A program made the position numbers and the translations under genes. From the NCBI GenBank assembly GCA_028023455.1, contig JAQFVV010000013.1:6338811-6402810 (forward strand): a stretch of 64,000 bases of DNA. The letters run 5' to 3'. The DNA is from Epiperipatus broadwayi (Eukaryota; Onychophora; Udeonychophora; Euonychophora; Peripatidae). How positions within the stretch are numbered: the stretch's first letter is position 1; each line of letters starts with the position of its first letter. The notes beneath the pieces are model-generated. The model was not told the DNA's origin. It made no database searches and saw nothing but the letters and a program-made list of their open reading frames with translations. This document shows positions 1 through 10,870 of the stretch, one piece after another.

Positions 1-1119
1 ACTCAAAATTTTATCACTTCTTAGTATTAGTAGTATTGAGGTTCCAGAAATACTGATTTCATTAATTCCTGACAGAAAATTATATATTTTTTAAATCAAG
101 TGATGCATAAATATTAAGCTGTAAAATTATATCCTTTTATGCAAATAGACATTAACGTGAAAAGAATCTTAATGACTGTAGTAATATTTACAACAAGCTT
201 GGTCAAACAATAAGTAGTATATGATAATGCAATTTAATTCTATAGTCCTATCAAGTTTATATTTTCAACCTTTATGAATAAAAACTTGATATTCAAATAT
301 AGGATTTGGAATCCAAAGCTAATTTTGTCTTCATTTTAAACTAATAATCAGAAATGAACAATCCTAAGGTTTTATATTCTTAAATTCAAGTCTAAAAAAC
401 AATCTGTTGAAGGAGATTAAATTGGATGACTATCTAATAAAGATAAGTTGATTACCCAAGCTTATAATAGATGGTGCTAAAATAATAAAGGTAAAATAGT
501 ATTTTTATTTATAATACAGTAAACTGAAAGAATCAACTGGTATGTTGATATATATATATATTAACTTCATTAATAGTCCACAAATGCTACTAATGCTTAG
601 ACACTCTTATTTATAATGTCAGCAATACTTGGACTTAAAATTAATATGTAAATCATGAACAATTTAAAAATTCAATTTTTATTCCTTAAATTTACACAAT
701 ACACCTGGGTCTCTTTTTACGTGGACTTATTTAACATGATTTTGAAGTTATGCGATTCATGTTTCACAGGAAGTCAAACTCCGATAATGTGCTATTACTT
801 TAAATAATAAATTTCGCACACTTACGTTATATTGAAAGTAATCACACATTATTGGAATTCAACTTTCATCTTAGTAATTTCAATATTTTCAGTTCTTTAT
901 AATAGTAAGATTTTATGCAATAATGAAATTAAAATCATGATTTCCACATTTTATGTATACACACATTAAATTTTACAAGATTATAATGTAACTTTGTTCA
1001 AACATTGTGCGTGTTAATTTTGCATTTTAAACCACATTCTGTTTTTGCTTTTTAAAAAAGAACGTAATCAATTATTAATCATTTAGTGTCCCCAAGTTTA
1101 TTTTTAAAAGGTGAGTAAT
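1..1119. other. AT-rich spacer
   Basis: No gene is visible. The stretch is AT-rich with many stops in all frames. It holds a short (TA)n run near 548-564 and one copy of a small dispersed repeat at 415-490, listed separately. No RNA gene or exon-like segment was recognised. Confidence 0.6.
415..490 (+). repeat. Small dispersed hairpin repeat, copy 1 (AGATGG family)
   Basis: The right half reads TTGATTACCCAAGCTTATAA followed by TAGATGGTGCTAAAATAA. It aligns with 2578-2616 and 6840-6880 in this window. The left end has a partial inverted counterpart (ACTATCTAATAA). The three copies share the order GCCATCTA ... AAGCTTATAA ... TAGATGGC-CTAGAATAAAA, as expected of a short non-autonomous element with inverted ends. 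Its class is unknown. Confidence 0.5.
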
Positions 1120-1331
1120 AGCAGTGGGCACAATTAAATTTGACAATTAAAAATTAAAATCTGATTTTTAATTGTAATTAACAATTTGAAAATTACTTAT
1201 GGTGACTTAAAATTAATGTGATGTAAAACGAAATTTGATTTTTAAACGGAATTGAAAATTAAAAAATTAAAGACAAAAATAAGAATTTAATTTTTAGTTG
1301 TTAGTTTTAATTAAATTTTTCCCAGCAGTGG
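1120..1331. mobile_element. Possible AT-rich hAT-like MITE
   Basis: A block of about 200 bp made almost only of A and T, rich in AATTAAAAATTAAA words and their complements, lies between two direct copies of AGCAGTGG (1120-1127 and 1324-1331). An 8-bp direct repeat is the target-duplication length of hAT transposons, and low-complexity AATTTAATT hAT-like MITEs are common in animals. The inverted ends are weak here (GGGCACAATTAAATTT against AATTAAATTTTTCCC), so this may be chance. Confidence 0.33.
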
Positions 1332-2759
1332 TGAATAACTGTCTTTTTATTATCATAAGTCTAAGTTCATAAACAATTAATAAAATCATCGTCTCAAAGA
1401 TTAATTACTAATTATGTTGTTAACAGAAAACCATTAACACAACATGAGAGTGAACTTGGCACTAGTTGTATTTCCTCTTGTGAGAATCTGATTTTTTACC
1501 AGTTTGCAAATGAACATGTTTTTTGGCAAATAGTGATAATAATTAAAACTTGTATAAAAAAATGTAAATTATTGTACTGTAAATTATGCATAAAAATATA
1601 TTATTTTGAATAAAATTAAATATTATAGTTAAAAAAAGTTTGTCTTGTATCAATTTTTTTCAAATTTGAAATTTTTTATTAGTCATATTTTATTTCCATA
1701 TTTTTTTTTTGCACGAATTTTAAATTAATTTTATGTTGGTGCTTTGCTTTTATGTGACTTTTGAAAAATCACAGGCCACACACCCCCTTTTTCAATGTAA
1801 GTTATGTCTATTTTTGTGCAATTTTGTTTGCGCGTGTTTTCTGAGGAACCTATCTATCACATAAAACAAGACCCAGGTGTACCATTGTTTTCCATGCAGC
1901 CTAACTTTGATTATGTTATCTTCTGAAAAATTAATGTACAAATTCAAAATTTAAGCTGCTCCCTGGTATTAGATTAACTATATTCCTGCAAAATGTTGCC
2001 ATATCTTTTATTCCCATGCTTTCACAGGTTGCATATTTTTTATACCATCACATATGTAATACTTTCTTATTAAAAATGCTTTGCTTATCTATCAGTTAAT
2101 ACTCCCCCTTCTCACAAAGAAGAGTTATTTGAAAACACTTTTATGAAAATGCCTTCCAGAATGACTTCCAGGTTTTCCCACAACTGTTATCTATACATGT
2201 TAATCTTCAGGTAAAAAAAAACTCACACAAACATTGTGAAATTCATAAATCTTATTAATATATTGTTATCAAGTCTAATAATCAATATCATTGGTATGTA
2301 GATCAGCTTTTATGTGGCATTTGTTTATATTAACAAGCATTTTGGTCTGTAAATTACTAAGTTCTTTTAATGCTTTAATCCATAATAATAAAAAAGAAAC
2401 TTTTAAACAATTATGCATACCATTGTAATAGATCTAGTTAAAACAAAGCAGCTTATTGCTTTAATGCCATCTACAATATATTCAAGTAATCAGTAATTGC
2501 CAATTGATAATACATTTTAATCATTATATCTAACTCAGAATCTGGTTCATCTTTATCAATCAGGCTTAATGATTATTAATTACTCAGACTTACAGTAGAT
2601 GGCACTAGGATAAAAAACTGCTCTTGTAAAAATAATGTTATGTTTGTGGATGTGTAGGGTTGAATTATTGGAAAGAGGAAGTTATATAGTAAAGACAAAT
2701 TGCATTTTGGAAAACAAGGAAGTGCAGTATTAGGGAGTCTGATTTATAAAGATTATATT
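1332..2759. other. Spacer without recognisable genes
   Basis: AT-rich sequence with no long frame and no recognised domain. The part around 1440-1520 and 1750-2200 is slightly more complex than its surroundings, but I could not match it to any family. It contains the hairpin repeat at 2462-2616. Confidence 0.5.
2462..2616 (+). repeat. Dispersed hairpin repeat, copy 2
   Basis: Inverted ends GCCATCTAC (2466-2474) and GTAGATGGC (2595-2603) bracket about 120 bp. A second inner pair (AAGTAATCAGTAATT against AATTACTCAG) supports a foldback. The right end TTAATTACTCAGACTTACAG continues into TAGATGGCACTAGGATAAAA, matching copies at 415-490 and 6806-6880 position by position with a few substitutions. 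Confidence 0.55.
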
Positions 2760-3004
2760 TTGGAAACTTAAAAAGGGAGGGTGGGGTTTTAAATTGCAGT
2801 ATTATTAAAAAGAAGAAGAATGGATGGGATATAAGAAATAAGCAAAATGTAGTTGATTTAGATATGTGTAGATGTGAAGAGGGAATGGTCTGTAAAATTA
2901 ATGGTAAGATAGTTATTTATAAATGTAATGGAAAAGAATCAAAAAGAATTTATAAAAGAGTAGATAGGAAAGAAGAAATTGTTAAAATTGGATATTTGAT
3001 TATG

Positions 3005-3640
3005 TAAGGTGGTAGGAGACTAGAAAAGTGGCTGGAATTAAGTAAAACAATTGCAAATGAAGAGCTTGAGGTATTAGCAGTAGTGAAAACACATCTAAGA
3101 GAAGAACCTATTCTGAAACATTTAGTATGGCAGGTTATAAATAGAAAAGAAAAAGAAAAAAGGGATGGTGGTGGCATAGGTGTTGTATCAAAAAAATATT
3201 TAAATATTGTTAAATGTCAAGAACATTTGTGGTTTGAAATAAAGTTGGGTAGAGAAGAATGGATGGTATCTATAGTTTATATAGTTAATGGAGATAGTTA
3301 AACTATAATGAAGTGGAACAGTAGCATATATGAATGCCAAGTTAAGGATATACAAAGTTTTAAAGAAAAGGTAAAGAGAATAATGGTAATAGGGGATATG
3401 AATGGACATATTGAAGAAATTGATGATGTAGATACTAAGAATGGAAAGTTTTTGAAGAAATTTTGTCAGAGAGTGAATGTGAGCATTGGAAATTTATCAA
3501 ATATTTATGAGGAATAATACACATGGTCTAGAAATAATATATTTCACTCAATAGATTATGGATTGGTAAAACAAGAGGGAATAAATAAAATATGGAAAAT
3601 TAATGTGTTTGATAATGATTATAACTTCATTGTAATAGAA
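3005..3640 (+). pseudogene. LINE endonuclease domain relic
   Basis: This is the remnant of the endonuclease that nicks target DNA during LINE insertion. Visible motifs are VVKTHLREE (about 3080, the usual TETHL position), GGIGVV with WFEIKLGREEWMVSIVY (3170-3280), GDMNGH (about 3392-3409, the family's GDFNxH) and SIDYGLV (about 3550, SxIDYxLV), followed by NDYNFIVIE (about 3617) where SDH is expected. The final catalytic histidine is therefore replaced by tyrosine. Stops after 3299, 3515 and elsewhere split it into three pieces in more than one frame. It cannot make an active enzyme. Confidence 0.75.
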
Positions 3641-4196
3641 ATGGTTAGTAATGTGATGGAGAATAGAAATAAAAATAGAAGCAATAGTGAAAGATGTGGA
3701 TGGAGAGTGAATGATAAAAATAAGTTGGAAGAGTATAAAATACAAGTTGAAGAAACCATGGAAGGGTTGGTTGGGATGAGTATAAGGACTGGTGTGATGA
3801 AATGGAAAAAGTGGCAAATAGGGTTTTAGGTGAGAATATTCAGAAGAATAAAAGTAAAAAAAGGAGAGAATTAGTAAAAGTGTAAAAGAAAGGAAAAAAG
3901 CATGTAGAGAATATAAGTGTGCTATTAAGAACAAAGAAAGTGAAAAAGATATTAATGCTAAATGGGAAAAGTACTTAGAAAAAAAGAAGTTGGCTAAAAT
4001 AGATAATTATAGAGAAAATGAAATTGAATATAAATTGTAGGAGGATATTAATAAAAGTGGAAGAGATGGGGATAAAAATTTTTGGAATTACATTAAAAGG
4101 AGAAATATAGTGGGAAGAGAGAGAGATAGTATTATTAGATGATGAGGGAATAGAGTGTACCTCTAGAGAAGACTTAGAATCTTAAATGGATATTTA

Positions 4197-5220
4197 ATGG
4201 ATATAGAAAATATGTTAGATGTGAAGGACAGAGTGATAGAAAAGATGAAAGCATATAGTAATGGGAATATTAGGTTTACAAAAAATGAACTGAATGAGAC
4301 AATGAAGAAATTGAAAAGTGGAAAGGCAAGAGGTTTAGATGAATGGGTAGCAGAGATGGTAATGAATTTAGGGCATAGGGTAAAAATAAAGCTATTATAT
4401 TATTTCAATAAGATAGCACAGAATTGAGTTTTTCTGGGTAGTTGGAGTAGTACAAGAGTAAAATTATTATTTAATAGGGTAAAGATCATTAGACCAATAG
4501 TGCTAACACCAATTTTAAATAAAGTTTTCTCATATATGGTGGCTGGAAGAATTGCAAAATGGATGGAAGAGAATAATGTAGTGGGGAAAAGGCAAGGAGG
4601 TTTTAGATCAGATAGGTGTACAGGAGATAGTTTATTTGTAGTTACATAACTTATGGATATGAGTAGAAATTCAGGTAGAAAATTATATATGAGTTTTATA
4701 TATATAGAGAAGATATATGATAGAGAAGCAAATTTTGTGGATGGACCAAGTTTTAAGGGATATTATTAAAAAATTATATGAAAATAATTACTATACATAT
4801 CAATTAGGGGATATAGAATTAGTTAAAGTTACAAATGGGGTGGGACTAAGGTAAAGATGCTCTATGTCACCTATTTTGTTTTTATTGTATTTGAGTGAGA
4901 TGGAGAGAACAATAGAAAGATGAGAAAGAGGGATAAAGATACCATTAATAGATGGCAAGGAAGTATACACTTTGTCAGGTCTTTTTTGCAAATGATGTCT
5001 TTTTTGTACACAGAAAGAAGAGAAGATATGGAAGTTATGCTGAGGACATGTGCAAGAATGAGTAAAGAGATGGGGATTACATTTAATGAAGAAAAATCAA
5101 ATATAATGATGGTTAATACTGGGGAAAGAGAAGATGTAGAATTTTTATTTGGGGATATAAAGTTAAGTGTGGTGAATTGATGTAGTTATTTGGGAATCAT
5201 CTTAAGTAATCTGAAAAATT
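4197..5220 (+). pseudogene. LINE reverse transcriptase domain relic
   Basis: Reverse transcriptase blocks appear in order: KLKSGKARGLDEWVAEM (about 4308, consensus KxxGPDG), IRPIVLTPILNKVFSYMVA (about 4490), KRQGGFRSDRCTGDSLFVV (about 4588), MSFIYIEKIYD (about 4690, AFxDxxKAYD), GLR-stop-RCSMSPILFLLYLSEME (about 4846) and FFANDVFFV (about 4983). The catalytic FADD box reads FAND, so the first catalytic aspartate is lost. The next stretch, ARMSKEMGITFNEEKSNIMMVN, matches the usual GLxxNxxKT region. Frameshifts and stops separate the blocks. Confidence 0.8.
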
Positions 5221-5409
5221 GCTTGGATAAATGGGAGAAAAAAAATGATAAGTGAAACAAAGAAAAAAAGGGATTGATAAAGAAAGTAACAGTGTTTTCA
5301 TATAATAAATATGATGTAGCTAGAATTGTATGGAAGGGAGTTGCTGTAGCAGGGTTAACATATGGTAATGATGCATTATGTGTATTATGGGTATTAGATT
5401 ATTTAGAAA

Positions 5410-6060
5410 ACTAAAAAGGAAAGTAGGAAGACATGCATTGGATGAAGATGTGTGGACAGCAAAGGAGGCAATCCAAGGAGAAATGGGATGGTCAAGTTTC
5501 TATATGAGAGATACAAAGGTAAACTAAAAATGTTTGCTAGGTTGCAGTTTATAGATAATAAAAGAATAGCTAAAATAGTATTTAATTGGGTCACAAGTAA
5601 AGGGCAGCCAACAAGATGTGTGAAAAAGATGTGGTATGCAAAAGATTTGGTTAAATAATTTATATCAGTATACTTGTACAAAAGGTGGGATGATTGTGTT
5701 AGAAGGATTGTTGAGTGTTATAGTGGTAAGGAATGGGATAAAAGAATAGATGCATTAATAAGGAATAGAGAGTTGGAGAGATAGAGAACTTGTATGGAGA
5801 TTAAAGAGTTTAAATATATATAGAAGTAAATGGAACATTGGGTGCGAGTTAATTTATGATAATAGCAAGGAAAGTAGTTTATTGTTTAAGGCTTGAGCAG
5901 GATTTTTAGCAACAAGATAATATACATGTAAATGGAAAAATATGAGTGATTTAGTTTGCAAATTGTGTAAGTAAGGCATAGAAAATATTAGGCATCTGTT
6001 AATTGAATATAAATGTTTGAAAGCACAAAGGGTACAAATAATCAAGTTATGGAAGAATAA
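5410..6060 (+). pseudogene. LINE ORF2 C-terminal region with zinc-knuckle relic
   Basis: Downstream of the reverse transcriptase, fragments such as the frame near 5452-5658 continue the ORF2 protein. Near 5955-6020 the frame reads CKLCK-stop-GIENIRHLLIEYKC, the CxxC...H...C motif found at the C-terminus of many LINE ORF2 proteins, interrupted by one TAA. This motif marks the end of the coding part of the element and supports its extent to about 6.2 kb. Confidence 0.6.
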
Positions 6061-6245
6061 ATATGAACAAAGTGATTATATAGAAAGTAGGTTATTGGTT
6101 TTTATGCTGGGTTTGGAAAGATAAAGGAGATTTAGATATAAAGGCCATAGAGTTGACAAAGATTATGTTGTGTGAATGAGATGGAGCACATTATGGGAAA
6201 ACATAGGATAGAAAATGGAAAGATAAGGTAAAGTGGCTAACAATT

Positions 6246-7303
6246 TTTTTCTGGGCATAGTTGCTGAGAGATTTCTGACTCCATTTAAGGAGAAGTCACA
6301 GTGCATCACATCACATGTTTCAGTGTATATACAAATTTGTTGTAATTCATAGCAATTTTCTCAATTTTTTTTTATATATATTTATCTTTAAATTTTTCTT
6401 CTTTATATTAAGTTATGATTTACATCCATTTTTGTTATAAACATCTACAGTTTCAAAATTAACCTTCTTTTGATATTTACTTAAAACAACAATCTATTCT
6501 ACATCATTCTATTCTAGATTCATCTAAATAAAAATAAATAATCAATGCAAATCTTAGAATTCTAGAAAAAATATCAACTTAAATATTATAAATAGTAAAT
6601 ATTTGTAATTGAGTGTTTCTTCAATGTTAAAGACTAATAGCTAACCACCAGTCTGAAAATGTAGTTGGCAATACTGTTTGATGTAAATTAGTGATATTAA
6701 TGCAAACATTAACTATAAGCTAGAGGAGTCATGAAGTGCTTTGTTTTAATATATATTACATATTTATACAGATAGTTAAACAATTTAGCTTGAATATGAA
6801 GTATTAGAAAATTAAATTGTGCCACCATCTAATAAATGAGTGATTTCAAGCTTATAACAGATGACCCTAGAATAAAAGATAGAAAAAAAAAGAATGCCTG
6901 GAGTTAATTTTTTTCTACTATGTAACATATCTGTTATATCCACATATTTTAAACATATATAAAAATGTATATAATTATGCATATTTAGTAGTTATTTTAA
7001 TAATTAAAAAAGTACAACTAATATTGCCCTAATTAAACCTGGAGGTTAGAATTGTTGGTGATGAAATGTTTGTATAGAGACTAAAATTTCATCAGAGCAA
7101 ATGGATTAAGCAAAAGATGATTCAATCTAATGGATCTAATGATGGAGGAAAAAAATATCTAGTTAATTAAATAACTAAGTCTTATTATTTGTGACTGTAA
7201 GTTAGTGCTCTGAATACAAAAAAAAAGTTTAATTATAAAAAATGAGGGGATTATAAAGAACAAACCCTTACTTCAAGAGCTTATTTATTAACATACTGTA
7301 TAT
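6246..7303. other. Spacer between LINE relic and LTR element
   Basis: AT-rich, with no gene recognised. It contains the third copy of the small hairpin repeat (6806-6880). The last bases (TATATAG) are the insertion site of the LTR element that follows. Confidence 0.5.
6806..6880 (+). repeat. Dispersed hairpin repeat, copy 3
   Basis: Reads GTGCCACCATCTAATAA, then TGATTTCAAGCTTATAAC, then AGATGACCCTAGAATAAAAG. It aligns with copies at 415-490 and 2462-2616. The left CCATCTAATAA and right TTATAACAGATG halves are inverted with respect to each other. Confidence 0.5.
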
Positions 7304-7307
7304 ATAG
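7304..7307 (+). repeat. Target-site duplication, left copy (ATAG)
   Basis: ATAG immediately before the left LTR is repeated immediately after the right LTR at 12304-12307. A 4-bp duplication is typical for Ty3-type integrases. Confidence 0.7.
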
Positions 7308-7720
7308 TGTACCATTTATTTATATATACGATACAAATTACTTTTTGATATTAGGTATTATAAAAAAAAGAAAGGAGAGCGAACACGATCTTTATTTTTT
7401 TTGTAGCATAATGTTTTTTTAAAAAAAAAAAACGTACAGTGAAAGTTTAATTTTTCTTTTTTTTTTTTTAGAAATAAGTTAACTAAAATAAATTCAATGT
7501 TGGAAAGTGCATATTGAATCATTGATTCAAATAGTGAAAGGAAATTTCAAAAGGTGAAAGATTGCTATCAGAAACAACTTTCTGATAGTAATTAAAAATG
7601 GCAGAAATTCTTAACGGAAAAACGGACTTTGTAATAAGAAAAGGAGAATAATGTAGAAGTTTATAAAGTAGAACAAAGAAAAAAAAAGAACGTGCACAGA
7701 GCTTCTAAAAAGAATCTAGG

Positions 7721-7732
7721 AGTATAAAAGGA
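7721..7732 (+). promoter_or_regulatory. LTR TATA box
   Basis: AGTATAAAAGGAG is a strong match to the RNA polymerase II TATA box and lies 415 bp into the LTR, so it would define the U3/R border and start transcription of the element. The same site is kept in the right LTR near 11280. Confidence 0.65.
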
Positions 7733-8038
7733 GCCGACAGATTTGAAAAGGGGTCTTTTTTCTCTTATTGTTCCAATAGTGCTGAGCAATTTGAAGTGCC
7801 TCGTATTTTTTTAATAAAATGTGTCCACTTAGATATGAACTGAAATCGCTCGCCATGAGTGAGTAGAACGCTATCGTTTGCCGACACTTTCTCTCGGAAA
7901 AAGTCACCTAGATCGTCATCTGGCTACCTAAATTAGATCGGAGATTCGGAAATAAAACTAAAAGAAAAACAACTACTGCGGACTACCCACTAACTGAATC
8001 GTACGTCGGGAAGATCGATGACCTACTTAGTGTCAACT

Positions 8039-8049
8039 TACCGGTAAGT
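8039..8049 (+). promoter_or_regulatory. Putative splice donor in LTR leader
   Basis: TTACCGGTAAGTAAATGG contains GGTAAGTA, a near-perfect metazoan 5' splice site, about 320 bp downstream of the LTR TATA box. If used, it would remove part of the AT-rich leader before gag. The site is conserved in the right LTR (about 11600). No splice product can be confirmed from sequence alone. Confidence 0.4.
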
Positions 8050-8747
8050 AAATGGCCATAAATTTTTTTACATAAAGCTTTATGAATAGTCAATTGAATG
8101 GAAATGTTATCTCATAAATTTTTCTTGGATCAGAAGATTTGCGAACTGAGAAATGAAACAAACTGTTACTACGGAAAATAAGACTAAAAAATTATTACTC
8201 CAATATTTGAATCAAATTATTGAATTCATATGCACAATCTTTTCCAACATTATAATTTTGTCTTAATCATAAATATTGAATGCTTGACGAGTTAGAATAA
8301 ATCTTTATTATTAACTTCACTTTCATTGTACGTGTATAAAATTAATGCTATTCTATTTAAGTTTTACCTTTAGTTATTTAACTTAGATCGGTATACAAAT
8401 TATTTTTTTTTGATAGATTTAATTCCCGTAATTAAGAAAAAATGGGGATATCTTCTTCTTAACGAGAATGTTAACTCAGATCGTATAATTATTACCTTAC
8501 GGGCTACAATATGTTTGACGCAGTCTCAGTGGGTCTAATGACTCTGGCGCCCTCAAGTAGAAATTAAAAACTGGTTCTGCTCACGATTGTACTCGGTAAT
8601 AGTTCTAGGCCGAAGTTGATCAGGAAAAATAGCTGTGTTGAGAATAGAAATACAACTTTCTTTTTTCTTTTGATACAGCTTGATCAACTCATGCTCAAAT
8701 GTAAATTTGAGGTGTATAGTGGCCTAGTAATACAAAAAACGTTACAA

Positions 8748-8765
8748 TGGCTTGCCCAACTCGAG
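8748..8765 (+). other. Primer-binding-site-like motif
   Basis: TGGCTTGCCCAACTCGAG begins one base after the left LTR. It starts with TGG, the complement of a tRNA CCA end, at the expected place for minus-strand priming. The second LTR element in this window has a related motif at the same place (21019-21036). I could not name the tRNA with confidence. Confidence 0.6.
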
Positions 8766-9173
8766 GCTTACAAAAAGAAAAAAAAAACCACGACCTAAGA
8801 AAATTTAAAAACGGCATAAAATTGAGAATTTAATGTCCGTAGTCAGAAAATAAATATGACCACAAATAGTGCGCAAGTCTAAAAAGTTATTGCGTATGAT
8901 TACAAAAGTTTTTTTTTTAGAGTAGGATTTTAAATAAGGCTATATTGAAAGAAAATAATAGCTTATAAATTATTAAATAATAAATAAAACCGATCAAAGG
9001 TAAGAAATGACGGTAAAGGTAGAAGGGGACGGGAGATTATAGGGTGATAAAAGAGAGGGGTGTCGGTGAACAAATTTATTAGCAAAGCAAAATAAAATAT
9101 TGTATTTATATCATAACAATTGATAGCGTTAAGATTTTGTTTACTGTAGCAAAAATAAGCAACATGGCCATAT

Positions 9174-10283
9174 ATGAAATTGAGAAGTAATAAAAATATA
9201 CAAAATATGGCAGAAGGCACGGAAGAATTAAAAGAGGGCTTGGAACCCTTAATAAAAAAACTATTATACGAATGCATGACAGAATTCAAAGAAGAGATAA
9301 AAAAAGAGATGGTCAGAGAATTGAAAGAAGAAATAAGGGTAGAGATTAAAGAAATGAAAGAAGAGTTAATAAAGGTAGTAGATGAGAAAATAGCTAAAGG
9401 GTCACAGAGCACAGAAGTGATAGAATTGAGATCCGATAAACAAGAAAGCCAAGAGATAAAATTCATAGAAAATAGAGAAAACATGCCGAGTGCAGTAAAC
9501 CCTTTTTTGAAATTAAAAATTTTCTATGGACAAGATGGAGAATCACCGATGGAACACTTAAATAGCCTGCAGGGGTACTTCGCGATAAACCCCATGTCGG
9601 AAGAAGTTAAACTAACGCTGGCAGTTAATCATTTACAAGGGACAGCGCAAGCTTGGTGGGAATCCTTGTTTAAGAAACCGAATAACTTTACGCAGTATGG
9701 TCAAATATTAATCAAATGCTATTGGAATGAGGACCACCAAAAATGAATTAAGAATAGAGTGGCGCAAGAGAAATGCAGAACAGAAGGGCGTTATGTACCA
9801 TTTTTTTGGAAACAAGTGGCACAACTACGAGTGCTGACTGAGTGCAAATTAACAGAAAAGCAGATTATCAAGATTACGCGGAAAAATTTTCCCGATCCAG
9901 TAGGGCATCTGTTGATAAGTACCGGATGTGAGACAGTAGAGAGAATGGCAGAATTGCTTAGTGCTTTTGAGAATGACAACACTGGAGAAGAGACGAGTCC
10001 TAAACACTTCGACAAATTACCGAACCAGAAGGGTCGAATACAACTGAACACTATAGTGTTGACTAATAGTGCTGGAAATCAAAGGAAAGATAAGGGGTCC
10101 CCAACTAAAAATAAAGGGAAGGGAATCCGTGCAAGACCTCCAGCACTAGACGAAAAGTTTAGGAGTGAAAATAAATACAAGAGAGAAGACCTTGACATAA
10201 AATGGAGAGACTGGTGCGAGCAATACAGAGAGGGGGTTCGATCCCTATCACCTCCGCCATCAACCAGTTATAGTGATAGATAA
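9174..10283 (+). pseudogene. gag of Ty3-like LTR retrotransposon, one in-frame stop
   Basis: A frame of about 369 codons from ATG at 9174 to TAA at 10281-10283, interrupted only by TGA at 9744-9746. Gag is the structural protein that assembles the particle and packages element RNA. Residues about 14-75 are charged and repetitive (EELKEG, KEEIKKEM, VRELKEEIR), typical of a coiled coil. Residues about 108-190 match the retrotransposon capsid fold: FYGQDGESPMEHLNSL, then YFAINPMS, then LQGTAQAWWESL. The C-terminus is basic and proline-rich but lacks a CCHC zinc knuckle. The TGA may be a real loss or a programmed readthrough; the frame before and after it is otherwise open, so the loss would be recent. 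No pol frame follows. Confidence 0.85.
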
Positions 10284-10870
10284 CATTGAGAGATAAAGTG
10301 GACCAGATGACACCCTGCAGATCTCTGATATGCCTCGGAAAAAACAAAAAAAAAATAATGATATGGAAACGTACAACTAGAATATTAAAATATATAGATA
10401 TTAATTTATAGAAAGAGAAACACGATCGCGACTGGTGTAAACGTAAGTCACAAGTATTTGACCAGGTAGGCGGTTACTGAAGAGGGGAAAAAGCGTAACC
10501 CCAAGTCCTAGTATGCAGTATGTAACATAAGACCGTCTTTAAATGCTCATCAGTCTATTTCTAGCAGAGATCCCGATATTGGGGAGGATGGACCAGGTTG
10601 CCATGAGCCTGTAAGACTCAAAACAATGAGCAATGCTCGTTTGTGCTTATAACTTGGGATCCTTAGCATTACTATTATGATTAAGCGGAGAGGATGCAGA
10701 TGAATGTGGAAATATTTTGCATTCCCGCCGATCGTCGCTCGTTGAATGAGTCTACACAATATATCAGCGCGCTAATAAAACAAAACACACGAATATGGGC
10801 ATAAACAATTATTAAGAATAAAATTAGTTTAAACCTATATTTTATTCTCATTCCCTTGCCCCGGTGGTAT
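10284..10870 (+). other. Post-gag untranslated segment of LTR element
   Basis: No frame continues from gag and no protease or polymerase motif is seen on either strand. The segment is less AT-rich than the host spacer and includes GGGGAGGATGGACCAGG near 10578, possibly a purine-rich priming tract, though it is about 280 bp from the right LTR rather than next to it. The bases directly before the right LTR (CCCCGGTGGTAT) do not form a clear polypurine tract. Confidence 0.5.

Larger units (their letters stand above)
2760..6245 (+). mobile_element. Decayed LINE (non-LTR retrotransposon), plus strand
   Basis: A 3.5-kb block reads, in order and with many stops and frame changes, as an apurinic-type endonuclease, a reverse transcriptase and a C-terminal cysteine-histidine motif, the layout of a LINE second ORF. 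The plus strand is strikingly purine-rich with very few C residues. Several stops sit where the family has CAA or CGA (for example the TAA within the GLRxRCSMSPILF motif), consistent with C-to-T decay. No target duplication or clear poly(A) tail was found. The clade is unresolved; the motif wording is general to the Jockey, CR1, L2 and RTE groups. Confidence 0.85.
7308..8746 (+). repeat. 5' LTR of the gag-only element
   Basis: The 1439-bp left LTR matches 10871-12303 almost base for base; visible differences are scattered single substitutions and homopolymer length changes. It starts TGTACC and ends GTTACA. It contains a TATA box near 7723, a splice-donor-like ACCGGTAAGTA at about 8039-8049 and a GGCGCCCT block at about 8547. 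No coding frame of note lies inside it. Confidence 0.92.

Noticed and set aside
3548-3934. 128-codon minus-strand frame inside the decayed LINE
   Set aside because: It is antisense to clear endonuclease motifs; its length follows from the purine-rich sense strand, which rarely yields antisense stops.
8963-9484. 173-codon minus-strand frame opposite gag
   Set aside because: Its Ser/Phe/Leu-rich translation is the complement of the charged coiled-coil coding of gag; there is no domain of its own.
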